DNA of 35,547 nucleotides from Candidatus Peribacteraceae bacterium (GTDB lineage: Bacteria > Patescibacteriota > Gracilibacteria > Peribacterales > Peribacteraceae), in NCBI GenBank assembly GCA_013140485.1, contig JABFSS010000117.1, forward strand, positions 1 through 35,547, read 5' to 3'. Below, piece after piece: positions 8,801-15,827 of this stretch (its first letter is position 1; every line of letters begins with the position of its first letter). The notes below the pieces were generated by a model. The model was not told where the DNA came from. It did not search any database and saw nothing but the letters and a program-made list of their open reading frames with translations. The translations under genes were made by a program, and so were the position numbers.

Positions 8801-10270
8801 TCAGACGTCGTAGTAGCGGAAGAATTCAGACGCCGTGGGTCTCTTCGACTCATCGGCTGCCTCGGCGCGCTTACCGGCGATGAAGTTGTCGATCAATGCC
8901 TGGCTGAAGACGCCGCCCTGGAGGAGGAATTCGTTATCCTGCTCGAGCGCGTCCAATGCTTCCGAGAGTGAGGCCGGAGCGCGCTTGATCTTGGCCAGTT
9001 GTTCGGGAGCCATGTCGTACAAGTTGCCGTCGGTGTGATCGCCCGGGAGCAAGCCTTTCGCGATGCCATCGAGTCCGGCGAGCATCAGCGCGGAGAAGGC
9101 GAGGTACGGGTTGCAGGCGGGGTCCGGCATGCGGAATTCGACACGCTTGGCCTTGGGGTTGTTGCTGTACATCGGGATGCGGATCGCGGCGCTACGGTTG
9201 CGGGCCGAGTAGATCAAGTTCACCGGGGCTTCGAAGCCCGGAACGAGACGCTTGTAGCTGTTGGTCGTCGGGTTGCAGATTGCGCAGAGAGCCTTGGCGT
9301 GGTGAATCAATCCCGCAATGTAGTGCAGCGCCATCTTGCTCAGTCCCGCATATTCTTCGCCGGCGAAGAGCGGCTTGCCCTGCTTCCACAAGCTCATGTG
9401 GACGTGCATCCCCGAACCGTTGTCGCCGAAGAGAGGCTTCGGCATGAAGGTCGCCGTTTTTCCATAGCGGTATGCGACGTTGCGGACGATGTACTTGTAG
9501 CGCATCAATTTATCCGCCATCACCAGCAGTTCATCACGCTCCATGTCGATCTCCGCCTGGCCGGCGGTGGCGACTTCGTGGTGGAAGGTTTCGATCTTGA
9601 TGCCGGCGCGCTCCATTTCGCGGACCATCGTCGAGCGGAGGTCCTGCTGCTGGTCCATCGGCGATGTCGGGAAGTAGCCTTCTTTGTGGCGGATCTTGTA
9701 GCCGAGGTTGCCCGCCATGCCGTCTTCTCCCTTGCCCGTGTTCCAGATGCCTTCGGTGGAATCAACGTCGTACATCGCGCCGTGGGCGCTCGTGTCGTAC
9801 TTCACGGAATCAAAAATGAAGAACTCCGCTTCCGGTCCGAAGTAGGCCATATCGGCGACGTTGCTGTTCTTCAAGTACTCCATCGCGCGCATCGCGACCG
9901 TGCGGGGGCTGCTGTCATACCACTCGCCCGTGATCGGATCCTTGACGTTGCAGAGGACTGAGAGCGTCTGTTCAGTCTTAAACGTGTCAAGAATGGCGGT
10001 TGTGGGATCGGGAACCAGCAACATGTCGGACTCCTGGATCATGCGGAAGCCGCGGATCGAACTTCCGTCGAAGCCCGCCGAGCCCTTCAGCACGTCTTCC
10101 ATCTCGTGGATCGGTTTGCTCGTGTGCTGGAGCGTGCCGGGAACGTCGACGAACGTGAGGTCGAGCACGGTGCATTCATGCTTCTTGGCGAACGCGATGG
10201 CGTCGTCGGCCGTCTTGATCTTCGGCGTGAACGACAGGTCGTCGCCCGCATGCGTGCGGGGGATCTTCAT
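8801..10270 (-). CDS. glnA: Glutamine synthetase type I
   Basis: GlnA makes glutamine from glutamate, ammonium and ATP. Core motifs are present: FDGSSIRGF, the metal/glutamate-binding FGPEAEFFIFD, GSGMHVHMSLWKQGKPLF, NSYKRLVPGFEAPVN, and the possible adenylylation site NLYDMAPEQ. The chosen ATG 10270 (MKIPRTH) has AAGGA close upstream, one of few Shine-Dalgarno-like sites here, and gives 489 residues. ATG 10306 (MNPVAGALEKEL) would add 12 residues. Family members average about 470. It is first in the glnA-amt-permease set and divergent from a TrmB-type regulator. Confidence 0.96.
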   Translation of the reverse strand: MKIPRTHAGDDLSFTPKIKTADDAIAFAKKHECTVLDLTFVDVPGTLQHTSKPIHEMEDVLKGSAGFDGSSIRGFRMIQESDMLLVPDPTTAILDTFKTEQTLSVLCNVKDPITGEWYDSSPRTVAMRAMEYLKNSNVADMAYFGPEAEFFIFDSVKYDTSAHGAMYDVDSTEGIWNTGKGEDGMAGNLGYKIRHKEGYFPTSPMDQQQDLRSTMVREMERAGIKIETFHHEVATAGQAEIDMERDELLVMADKLMRYKYIVRNVAYRYGKTATFMPKPLFGDNGSGMHVHMSLWKQGKPLFAGEEYAGLSKMALHYIAGLIHHAKALCAICNPTTNSYKRLVPGFEAPVNLIYSARNRSAAIRIPMYSNNPKAKRVEFRMPDPACNPYLAFSALMLAGLDGIAKGLLPGDHTDGNLYDMAPEQLAKIKRAPASLSEALDALEQDNEFLLQGGVFSQALIDNFIAGKRAEAADESKRPTASEFFRYYDV

Positions 10271-10306
10271 GAGTTCCTTTTCGAGTGCTCCGGCGACGGG
10301 ATTCAT

Positions 10307-10523
10307 AAGAAAATGGGGAAGAAATGAAAGTGGTCGCGTATGTTTTACGGGCTGACGGAAGGGAATCCAACGGGGTGTCCGAACACAATTTGTCGTTCTG
10401 TTCATTTTTTTTACAACACGGTTGCTTTACACTGATGCCCCTACGAGACGGTGTCAGCCCTGAATTTTCTTCATCCTTCTCGTCAGTGTTTGAGACAATT
10501 ACACGTTGCGACCCCTCTCATCT
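10307..10523. other. Divergent regulatory region glnA / TrmB-type regulator
   Basis: The 217-nt gap holds both 5' ends. On the minus strand TTGGAT and TAAAAC spaced by 17 nt could form a weak glnA promoter, leaving a leader of several dozen bases. A T-rich run (CATTTTTTTTAC, around 10413-10424) sits in the middle. I see no clear operator palindrome. Confidence 0.35.
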
Positions 10524-11270
10524 ATGGCAAAAGACTTACTGCGCATTTTGGAGTCCGTCGGTCTGAGTGATGCACAGGCCGCGCTCTACGTTGCGGGCTT
10601 GCAACTGAGCTCGGCTCCGGCCTCCGAATATGCCAAGGCAACAGGAATCAACCGGATTACGGCCTACAACACACTGGAGGAGATGGTGCATCAGGGGCGG
10701 TTCACACTTGTCAAGAAAGTGCGCGGCAAGTGGTACGCGCCGGTCGCGCCCGAATACCTCGCGGTCGATGCCCGTAAGAATGCCGATGCGCTGGACCGAT
10801 CGCTTCCGGAATTGCGGTCGTTGCAAGGCACCAAGGAGCGGAAGCCGCATGTGCGCTTTTTCGAAGGCTGGGACGGCGTCCGCCGCATTTACGACGACAC
10901 ACTCGCGGCGCGCAGCGAAATCCTCAACTTCGCCAACTCCGCCGTCGTGCGCAAATACTGGCCGAATTATGACGAAGCGTACGTCGCCGAACGCGTGAAG
11001 CGGGGGATCCACTTGCGCGGCATCGCCCCCGATGACGTCATGGGACGGCGGGTCCACGGCGAAGACAAGAAAAAGCTGCGTGAGATCCGTCTCGTCCCTG
11101 CCAAAGATTTCGACTTCACGAACGAGATCAACATTTACGATCATAAAGTCGCGATCTGTTCCTTCGCCAGTTCGCCGCAAATGTTCGGCGTGATCATCGA
11201 GAGCAAAGAAGTGGCGGAGACGCAGAGGCAGATCTTCGAGATGGCGTGGAGGTACGCAGGCAGGAAATGA
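10524..11270 (+). CDS. TrmB-like transcriptional regulator
   Basis: A 248-residue protein starting at ATG 10524 (MAKDLLRILES). Residues ~1-75 form a TrmB-type winged helix (LSDAQAALYVAGL, ASEYAKATGINRITAYNTLEEMVHQGR). A linker helix and a C-terminal sensor-like domain (HVRFFEGWDGVRRIYDD through VIIESKEVAETQRQIFEMAW) follow. TrmB-like proteins in archaea and CPR bind metabolites and control transport and metabolic genes. Its divergent position next to glnA-amt suggests control of nitrogen assimilation; that is context inference. Two hairpins follow its stop immediately. Confidence 0.85.
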   Translation: MAKDLLRILESVGLSDAQAALYVAGLQLSSAPASEYAKATGINRITAYNTLEEMVHQGRFTLVKKVRGKWYAPVAPEYLAVDARKNADALDRSLPELRSLQGTKERKPHVRFFEGWDGVRRIYDDTLAARSEILNFANSAVVRKYWPNYDEAYVAERVKRGIHLRGIAPDDVMGRRVHGEDKKKLREIRLVPAKDFDFTNEINIYDHKVAICSFASSPQMFGVIIESKEVAETQRQIFEMAWRYAGRK

Positions 11271-11297
11271 TTGTCACTCTGAGCGGAGCGAAGAGTG
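11271..11297. repeat. Hairpin repeat, copy 2
   Basis: Stem CACTCT (11275-11280) with AGAGTG (11292-11297), loop of 11 nt. It differs from copy 1 (1173-1199) at three positions, with a C-G pair replacing a T-A pair in the stem. It starts directly after the TrmB-type gene stop codon. Confidence 0.75.
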
Positions 11298-11320
11298 GCT
11301 TGGCGGTACACAGCCAAGCC
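11297..11320. repeat. Hairpin after the TrmB-type gene
   Basis: GGCTTGGC (11297-11304) pairs perfectly with GCCAAGCC (11313-11320) around an 8-nt loop, sharing one base with the previous hairpin. There is no T-run, so it is not a classical terminator. The pair of hairpins may still end or protect the transcript. Confidence 0.5.
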
Positions 11321-11345
11321 TAACCGCTAAATCCGGAGCTTGTCT

Positions 11346-11729
11346 TCAATCATTTACAGCACTCGCTTGTCGCCATGGCATCTGAGTTACGGACGACGGC
11401 ACGGGACGCATGGCATCTGGATTGATCTTGGACAGAACAGAGTTTTTGTGAGCGGCAATTTCAGAACCGATGCGGGCGCGCTCGTCAACAAGTATAAAAC
11501 TCGGACGGGCTCCCAGCCCATCGAGAACACTATCCATTTGACCTGCCTTATTCATGGCGTCGTACAATTTTTGCAGAAAGTCATAGACATACTCCCGCTG
11601 TTTTTTTGCAGGAAGATTTTCGACGATAGTCGCAAGCGCGTTTGGATGGCCGAGATCCAATTCGCCGGATAGTCTTTCCATCGCCGAGGGGTCATCCTGA
11701 ATGCCGTAGCGCTTGGCTTTGTTTGCCAT
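11346..11729 (-). CDS. Hypothetical protein
   Basis: A 127-residue protein I do not recognise, starting at ATG 11729 (MANKAKRYGIQDD). It is hydrophilic and helical, with no signal peptide. The sequence is of ordinary composition, which argues for a real gene. Upstream is a very AT-rich stretch (11755-11790) that would serve as a divergent promoter region with thyA. Confidence 0.6.
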   Translation of the reverse strand: MANKAKRYGIQDDPSAMERLSGELDLGHPNALATIVENLPAKKQREYVYDFLQKLYDAMNKAGQMDSVLDGLGARPSFILVDERARIGSEIAAHKNSVLSKINPDAMRPVPSSVTQMPWRQASAVND

Positions 11730-11877
11730 ACGTATTTTGGGAGAGAAGTCTTAAGTGTATATTAATAATATATTTGTAAATAAAAAGCAACTTTCTCCTG
11801 ACAATACGCATCTTTTGGATGACCTCACGCATCTATGACAACGCGAGACAGTTTGCTCTTTCTGAAGTTTCTCCTGC

Positions 11878-11883
11878 TATTCT
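11878..11883 (+). promoter_or_regulatory. -10 hexamer for leaderless thyA
   Basis: TATTCT ends exactly 6 nt before ATG 11890. TTGCTC at 11853-11858 is a possible but poorly spaced -35. The same TATTCT-6-ATG layout is seen at folB and at the gene starting at 21364. Confidence 0.5.
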
Positions 11884-11889
11884 TGCCGC

Positions 11890-12750
11890 ATGCGCGCATA
11901 TCTTCATTTACTTCAACATATCCTCGATCACGGCGTCAAAAAAGACGACCGCACGGGCGTGGGAACGCTCAGCACATTCGGCAACCAGATGCGGTTCAAT
12001 CTGCAGGAAGGTTTTCCTCTGCTAACCACAAAGAAGCTCTCGACCCGTTCGATCTTCCAGGAACTTCTCTGGTTTCTGAAAGGCGATACCAACGTGAAAT
12101 CTCTGCAGGCGGTGGGCGTGAGTATTTGGGACGAATGGGCGACGGCGGAGCAGTGCGCCAAATTCGGGCGGCAAGAAGGCGAACTGGGTCCGGTGTACGG
12201 GCATCAGTGGCGCAACTTCGGTGCGACGATGAAGCCGGATGGGACGTATGAGAAAAATGGCGTGGATCAGATCGCGCAGCTGATCGAAGGCATCAAGAAG
12301 AATCCCAATAGCCGTCGGCACATCGTCACCGGATGGAATCCGAAGGAGGCAGATCAAGTGGCACTGCCGCCCTGCCACACCTTGTTTCAGTTCTACGTGA
12401 CATCAGGGATCGCGGGCAGAATGCCCGCGCTAAGTTGCCAGCTCTATCAGCGCAGCGCCGATACATTCCTGGGCGTGCCGTTCAACATCGCCAGCTATGC
12501 CCTGCTCACGCACATGATTGCGCAAGTCTGCGGTCTCCAGGTCGGCGAGTTCGTCCACACGCTCGGCGATACGCATTTGTATCTGAATCATCTCGATCAA
12601 GCGAAGGAACAACTCAGCCGTGAGCCAAGGAAGATTCCACAATTGAAGCTGAATCCGGCGGTCAAAAACATCGATGACTTCAAGTATGAAGATATTGAGA
12701 TCATCGGATATGACGCCCATCCGAGTATAAAAGCGCCGATTGCGGTATAA
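11890..12750 (+). CDS. thyA: Thymidylate synthase
   Basis: ThyA methylates dUMP using methylene-THF, producing dihydrofolate that FolA recycles. The 286-residue protein has the nucleophile in [12 protein letters not shown] (C162), the dUMP-binding [20 protein letters not shown], and GDTHLYLNH. Residues about 173-180 (GIAGRMPA) are extra relative to E. coli ThyA. They are encoded by a perfect 19-bp palindrome, so a repeat has been inserted in frame in a surface loop between strands. folA follows after a foldback junction. Confidence 0.97.
   Translation: MRAYLHLLQHILDHGVKKDDRTGVGTLSTFGNQMRFNLQEGFPLLTTKKLSTRSIFQELLWFLKGDTNVKSLQAVGVSIWDEWATAEQCAKFGRQEGELGPVYGHQWRNFGATMKPDGTYEKNGVDQIAQLIEGIKKNPNSRRHIVTGWNPKEADQVALPPCHTLFQFYVTSGIAGRMPALSCQLYQRSADTFLGVPFNIASYALLTHMIAQVCGLQVGEFVHTLGDTHLYLNHLDQAKEQLSREPRKIPQLKLNPAVKNIDDFKYEDIEIIGYDAHPSIKAPIAV
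12411..12429. repeat. Palindrome inserted in thyA coding sequence
   Basis: CGCGGGCA (12411-12418), GAA loop, TGCCCGCG (12422-12429): a perfect 8-bp stem. It encodes the AGRMPA-type peptide absent from usual ThyA proteins. Confidence 0.8.
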
Positions 12751-12846
12751 ATCCTAAACTCTAACTTCAAAATCCTAAGCAAATCCTAATTCCTAACACC
12801 TTGTTTCTTGAAAATTGTTTAGGATTTAGGGTTTAGGGTTTAGGAT
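12751..12846. repeat. Foldback junction of TTTAGGG-like units (thyA/folA)
   Basis: The left part consists of AATCCTAA-type units. The right part (12818-12846) is a telomere-like run of TTTAGGATT/TTTAGGG units in the opposite sense, so the whole forms an imperfect hairpin. The last unit (TAGGAT, 12841-12846) ends 6 nt before folA ATG and can double as its -10 box. Confidence 0.65.
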
Positions 12847-12852
12847 TTCCGC

Positions 12853-13344
12853 ATGATTCTCTCCATCATCGCCGCCGCGTCCGACAACAACGTCATCGGG
12901 AACAAAGGGCAGCTTCCCTGGAAGCTTGCCGAGGATTTCAAACGCATGAAAGAACTGACGATGGGTCATCCGCTCATCATGGGACGCAAGACGCACGAGT
13001 CCATCGGAAGGGCGCTCCCCGGCCGCCGCAACATCGTCATCACGCATCAGAAAATGACATTTCCCGGCTGCGAAGTGGTCACATCACTTGATGGGGCTCT
13101 CCAGTCCGTCACGGATGAAACAGAAGCATTCATCTTCGGCGGAGGCGAGATTTACAAGCAGGGGATGGAGAAGGCGCAGAAGATTTACCTGACACGCGTG
13201 CAAGCGTCAGTAGAGGGGGATGCATTTTTTCCGGAGATTGATCCGAAACACTGGAAAGAAGTTGCACGCGAAGACCATCCTGCGGATACGGAGAATCAGT
13301 ATCCGTATTCGTTTATCACGTACGAGCGGAAAACTGAGTTATGA
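12853..13344 (+). CDS. folA: Dihydrofolate reductase
   Basis: FolA reduces dihydrofolate to tetrahydrofolate with NADPH. The 163-residue protein shows SIIAAASDNNVIGNKGQLPW, the active-site acid D28 in LAEDF, GRKTHESIG for NADPH phosphate binding, and FIFGGGEIYKQ. The length is standard. The start codon is 6 nt after TAGGAT. Pairing with thyA is the classic arrangement. The 3' end overlaps the convergent small gene by 6 nt. Confidence 0.97.
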   Translation: MILSIIAAASDNNVIGNKGQLPWKLAEDFKRMKELTMGHPLIMGRKTHESIGRALPGRRNIVITHQKMTFPGCEVVTSLDGALQSVTDETEAFIFGGGEIYKQGMEKAQKIYLTRVQASVEGDAFFPEIDPKHWKEVAREDHPADTENQYPYSFITYERKTEL

Positions 13345-13614
13345 AAGTTTTTGCTCGGCACGATCCAGCAATTGTCTTTCTTGAACTTCATCAAGAAAAA
13401 CAGCCATTGGAATGATATCGGGAGTATTTTCGCCATTAAGACAAATAGTGACGTCTTGATTGGTAAGCGCCAGAATCGTACCGAACGTATTATCAGGAAA
13501 ATGTACGAGGCTTTTTTCTCTGTACACTACGTGATTGATCTCCACAGAGGGAATGGACTTCATTGTGCACAGGGGAAAGAGAAGGCATTGTGCACGAAGC
13601 GTTTTTCCGGTCAA
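13339..13614 (-). CDS. Small hypothetical protein
   Basis: Reading from TTG 13614 gives 91 residues; an internal ATG (MKSIPSVEINHVVY) gives a 74-residue form. The sequence looks protein-like (VHFPDNTFGTILALTNQDVTICLNGE, then a helical AVFLDEVQERQLLDRAEQ), suggesting a small beta-rich domain with a C-terminal helix. It is convergent with folA with a short overlap. The TTG overlaps the stop of an even smaller upstream frame (TTGA), typical of coupled translation. Function unknown. Confidence 0.45.
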   Translation of the reverse strand: MTGKTLRAQCLLFPLCTMKSIPSVEINHVVYREKSLVHFPDNTFGTILALTNQDVTICLNGENTPDIIPMAVFLDEVQERQLLDRAEQKLS

Positions 13615-13730
13615 TGTTGCACATCTACCATATCGACTTTTCCTCTTCCATTAGCCATGAATCTGCAGTCATGAATTTTCTCGGCAATCTCTGCGGGCGA
13701 GTGCCAATGGACGTGGGAGACTAGTGGCAT
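13611..13730 (-). CDS. Possible 39-residue ORF coupled to the next gene
   Basis: ATG 13730 opens a short frame (MPLVSHVHWHSPAEIAEKIHD) whose TGA overlaps the TTG start of the 13339-13614 gene. Its ATG also overlaps, on the opposite strand, the ATG of the 13729 gene. It may be a real small gene, the original N-terminus of the 13339 gene separated by a frameshift, or noise. Confidence 0.22.
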   Translation of the reverse strand: MPLVSHVHWHSPAEIAEKIHDCRFMANGRGKVDMVDVQH

Positions 13731-14496
13731 GTACGGACTCGCACTCGCACAGGACATGTACAGAGACACCGCCCGGAAAACTCGCGGGCAGAAATTCAGC
13801 ACGGTGGCCAAGAATTTAAAAAGCAAAGCCGATGCGTTGGAATCAAGAGTCGGCGATGAGCAGGACGTGCAAAATGATGTGGCCGATACTCTCGGCGATC
13901 TTTCCGGTGACACGCGTGAACAAGTCGATCAAGTGTTCGAAGGAGATCCGGCTGCGGTGAAGACCATCAAGGAAACCGTCACGCATCTTCGCCAAGGTGC
14001 GGAGGATATTCTGGCGACAACGGAGCATGCAGACATGGAGAACAAGGAACACGGAGGCGAGACTCTGGCGGAGGCGCAATTGGAAGTCACGGGATCGGAG
14101 ACGGGAGATGCGGAGAAAATGGCAGGCAAGAATACGGTCGTCGATAAAGATGTGGGCGTAGGAGCGGCTGCACATGAGACAGAGCACGCAGAGAAACAGG
14201 CGGTACAGACCGTTGACCGCGTATCAGCTACTCCCAACGCCGTCGAGCAGACTACCGTTTCCAATACACTCGACGAAGCACCCAAGAAGGATGAGATGAC
14301 CTCAACACAGTTGACCGAAGCGGGAGCGGTTGCGGTGCAGATTCAAGCAGCACCCGGAAGCAAAGAGACCCTCGATACAATTTACAAAGACACGTATGAA
14401 CATGTTCGTAGCGTCGTCGGCAGTGATCAGCGAGTTATTGAACTTGCACGACAGAAAGACGGATTGGAGCAGGTGGGGGAGATGATGGCTGTCTGA
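13729..14496 (+). CDS. Acidic helical protein with an HExxH-like motif
   Basis: A 255-residue protein, strongly acidic and predicted largely coiled/helical, with low-complexity stretches. No signal peptide is obvious. Residues 149-157 read HETEHAEKQ, which fits the HExxHxxxQ pattern of some zinc metallopeptidases (as in DUF4157-type domains). The residues around it are not clearly catalytic-domain-like. I cannot assign a family. It ends before a 13-bp hairpin shared with convergent folE. Confidence 0.6.
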   Translation: MYGLALAQDMYRDTARKTRGQKFSTVAKNLKSKADALESRVGDEQDVQNDVADTLGDLSGDTREQVDQVFEGDPAAVKTIKETVTHLRQGAEDILATTEHADMENKEHGGETLAEAQLEVTGSETGDAEKMAGKNTVVDKDVGVGAAAHETEHAEKQAVQTVDRVSATPNAVEQTTVSNTLDEAPKKDEMTSTQLTEAGAVAVQIQAAPGSKETLDTIYKDTYEHVRSVVGSDQRVIELARQKDGLEQVGEMMAV

Positions 14497-14505
14497 ATGC
14501 CGGGA

Positions 14506-14535
14506 GTCAGCTCAGACGTCGGCGTCTGAGCTGAC
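14506..14535. terminator. 13-bp hairpin between convergent genes
   Basis: GTCAGCTCAGACG (14506-14518) pairs perfectly with CGTCTGAGCTGAC (14523-14535) around TCGG. It fills nearly all of the gap between the 13729 gene and folE (stop at 14537). No T-run follows on either strand, so it may be a bidirectional 3'-end stabiliser or a repeat rather than a classical terminator. Confidence 0.5.
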
Positions 14536-14536
14536 C

Positions 14537-15079
14537 TTAACGATGAATCAATGTCATAAACTCCTCCCGCGTCTTCGGATCTTCTTTAAACAACCCCTTC
14601 ACACAGCTCGTCACGGCCGTGGAATGCTGCTTCTGCACACCGCGCATCATCATGCAGAGGTGACTGCACTCGATCACCACGCCGATGCCTTTGGGCTTGA
14701 GAATTTTCTCAAGCGCGTCACAGATCTGTTGGCCCATGCGCTCCTGCACCTGGAGCCGTCGCGCGTACATGTCGACGATCCGCGGAATTTTGCTCAGGCC
14801 GATGACATGCTTCTTGGGGATGTAGCCGACATGCACTTTGCCGAAGAAAGGGAGCAAGTGGTGCTCGCAGAGGGAATACACTTCGATGTCCTTCACGATG
14901 ACCATGCCCTCGGTATCCACCGGCATCAGCGCATTGTTCACGATCTTGTCGACGTTCTGATCGTAGCCGGAGGTCATGAACTCGTACGCTTCGCGGACGC
15001 GGCGGGGTGTTCCCTTCAGGCCGGGGCGGGATGGATCTTCGCCGAGAGCTTCGATGAGCTTCTGGATGAGGTCTTCCAT
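14537..15079 (-). CDS. folE: GTP cyclohydrolase I
   Basis: FolE converts GTP to dihydroneopterin triphosphate, the first step of folate synthesis. In this 180-residue protein the zinc ligands are in [10 protein letters not shown] (C71, H74) and [12 protein letters not shown] (C142); [13 protein letters not shown] and [12 protein letters not shown] are also family motifs. The ATG is at 15079. A CATACT hexamer 8 nt upstream could drive it independently of folK. It is the last of the folB-folK-folE set on this strand, separated from folK by a 183-nt hairpin-rich gap. Confidence 0.97.
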   Translation of the reverse strand: MEDLIQKLIEALGEDPSRPGLKGTPRRVREAYEFMTSGYDQNVDKIVNNALMPVDTEGMVIVKDIEVYSLCEHHLLPFFGKVHVGYIPKKHVIGLSKIPRIVDMYARRLQVQERMGQQICDALEKILKPKGIGVVIECSHLCMMMRGVQKQHSTAVTSCVKGLFKEDPKTREEFMTLIHR

Positions 15080-15113
15080 GGGTGGGGAGTATGCCGAGAT
15101 TTGTTAATAATGG

Positions 15114-15232
15114 CCACCTCCCCTGTGACGGAGAGGAGGTGACCGGGAGGTCGTTCTTGTGAGGAGAACGGCCCGGGTTGCCCACCATAACGCGTATGAC
15201 GGGTTGCCCTTCTCCTCCCCCGCAGGGGAAGA
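15114..15232. repeat. Composite hairpin cluster between folK and folE
   Basis: Several inverted repeats lie in a row: CACCTCC/GGAGGTG near 15116-15142, GTTCT/AGAAC near 15153-15169, and CCCC-TGC-GGGG at the far end. Two direct copies of GGGTTGCCC flank a near-palindromic TAACGCGTA core. The GC-rich, multi-hairpin design resembles a non-autonomous repeat (MITE/REP-like). A structured leader RNA for folE cannot be excluded. The rest of the 15080-15262 gap shows only an AT-rich stretch near folK. Confidence 0.45.
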
Positions 15233-15262
15233 TCGCGGCGATAGTAATGTTAATTTTACTTA

Positions 15263-15790
15263 CTACAAGATAATCCTGACTTTTTCGACCTCCTGATCGA
15301 GCGTTCCTTCCAGCAATTCCTCCCATGTCTTCTCGAGCACGGGATGTTTCCCCAATGGATCCATGAGTTCGCTCAGCGGTTCCAGGACGAAGCGGCGTTC
15401 GTGCATGCGGGGGTGCGGGATGATCAGAGGGCCGTCAGATTCTTTTGCTTGATGGGAGGCGTGCCAGGTCTCTGCATCGGGATGAATGCCGGTACCGTGC
15501 AGCAGGAGATCGAGGTCAATGGTCCGCGGACCGAAACGAAACGGGGGATTTTTTCCCAGGTGCCGCTCGATGTGGCTCAGGAATTCGTAGATTTCATCGG
15601 GAGAGTGATCGGCATCGAGCATGGCGACCGCATTCAAGAAGTCTTCCTGCCTCTCGTGGTGCATGGGCGCGCTGCGGTAGACCGACGAGAAGCGGATGGC
15701 TGGGTGACGGTCGCGAAGCAGCGTGACCGCAGCTTTGATGTTGTCTTCGGGGTCGATGTTGCTGCCGAGGGCGATGTAGATCGAAGGCAC
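15263..15790 (-). CDS. folK: 2-amino-4-hydroxy-6-hydroxymethyldihydropteridine pyrophosphokinase (HPPK)
   Basis: FolK pyrophosphorylates 6-hydroxymethyl-dihydropterin before condensation with pABA. Motifs are IYIALGSNIDPEDN, FRFGPRTIDLDLLLHG and the ATP-site PHPRMHERRFVLEPL. I place the start at GTG 15790 (PSIYIALGSN), giving 175 residues, the normal size. The longer frame from ATG 15880 would overlap folB by 53 nt and translate a CT-rich repeat as AFVPSVPFVASVPS. folB lies just upstream. Confidence 0.93.
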   Translation of the reverse strand: MPSIYIALGSNIDPEDNIKAAVTLLRDRHPAIRFSSVYRSAPMHHERQEDFLNAVAMLDADHSPDEIYEFLSHIERHLGKNPPFRFGPRTIDLDLLLHGTGIHPDAETWHASHQAKESDGPLIIPHPRMHERRFVLEPLSELMDPLGKHPVLEKTWEELLEGTLDQEVEKVRIIL

Positions 15791-15827
15791 AGAGGCGACA
15801 AAGGGAACAGAGGGGACAAAGGCGATA
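15791..15827. repeat. CT/GA-rich repeat at the folB/folK junction
   Basis: Units of the form CCTTTGTCCCCTCTGTTCC occupy the whole gap between folB stop and the preferred folK GTG. They are similar to 8755-8797 and to the DipZ-like linker. Confidence 0.55.

Noticed and set aside
8749-8853. Extended Amt N-terminus
   Set aside because: It overlaps the glnA 3' end and encodes repeat-derived Phe/Cys/Pro residues; MELTLPD at 8748 matches the usual Amt start better.
12818-12846. TTTAGGG repeats resembling plant-type telomeres
   Set aside because: Only a few degenerate units, internal to the chromosome between thyA and folA, with the same units in reverse sense next to it; it belongs with the other foldback junctions.
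14718-15326. 202-residue minus-strand frame over folE and the gap
   Set aside because: It translates the hairpin cluster and an alternate frame of folE; the product is low-complexity and Arg/Pro-rich.
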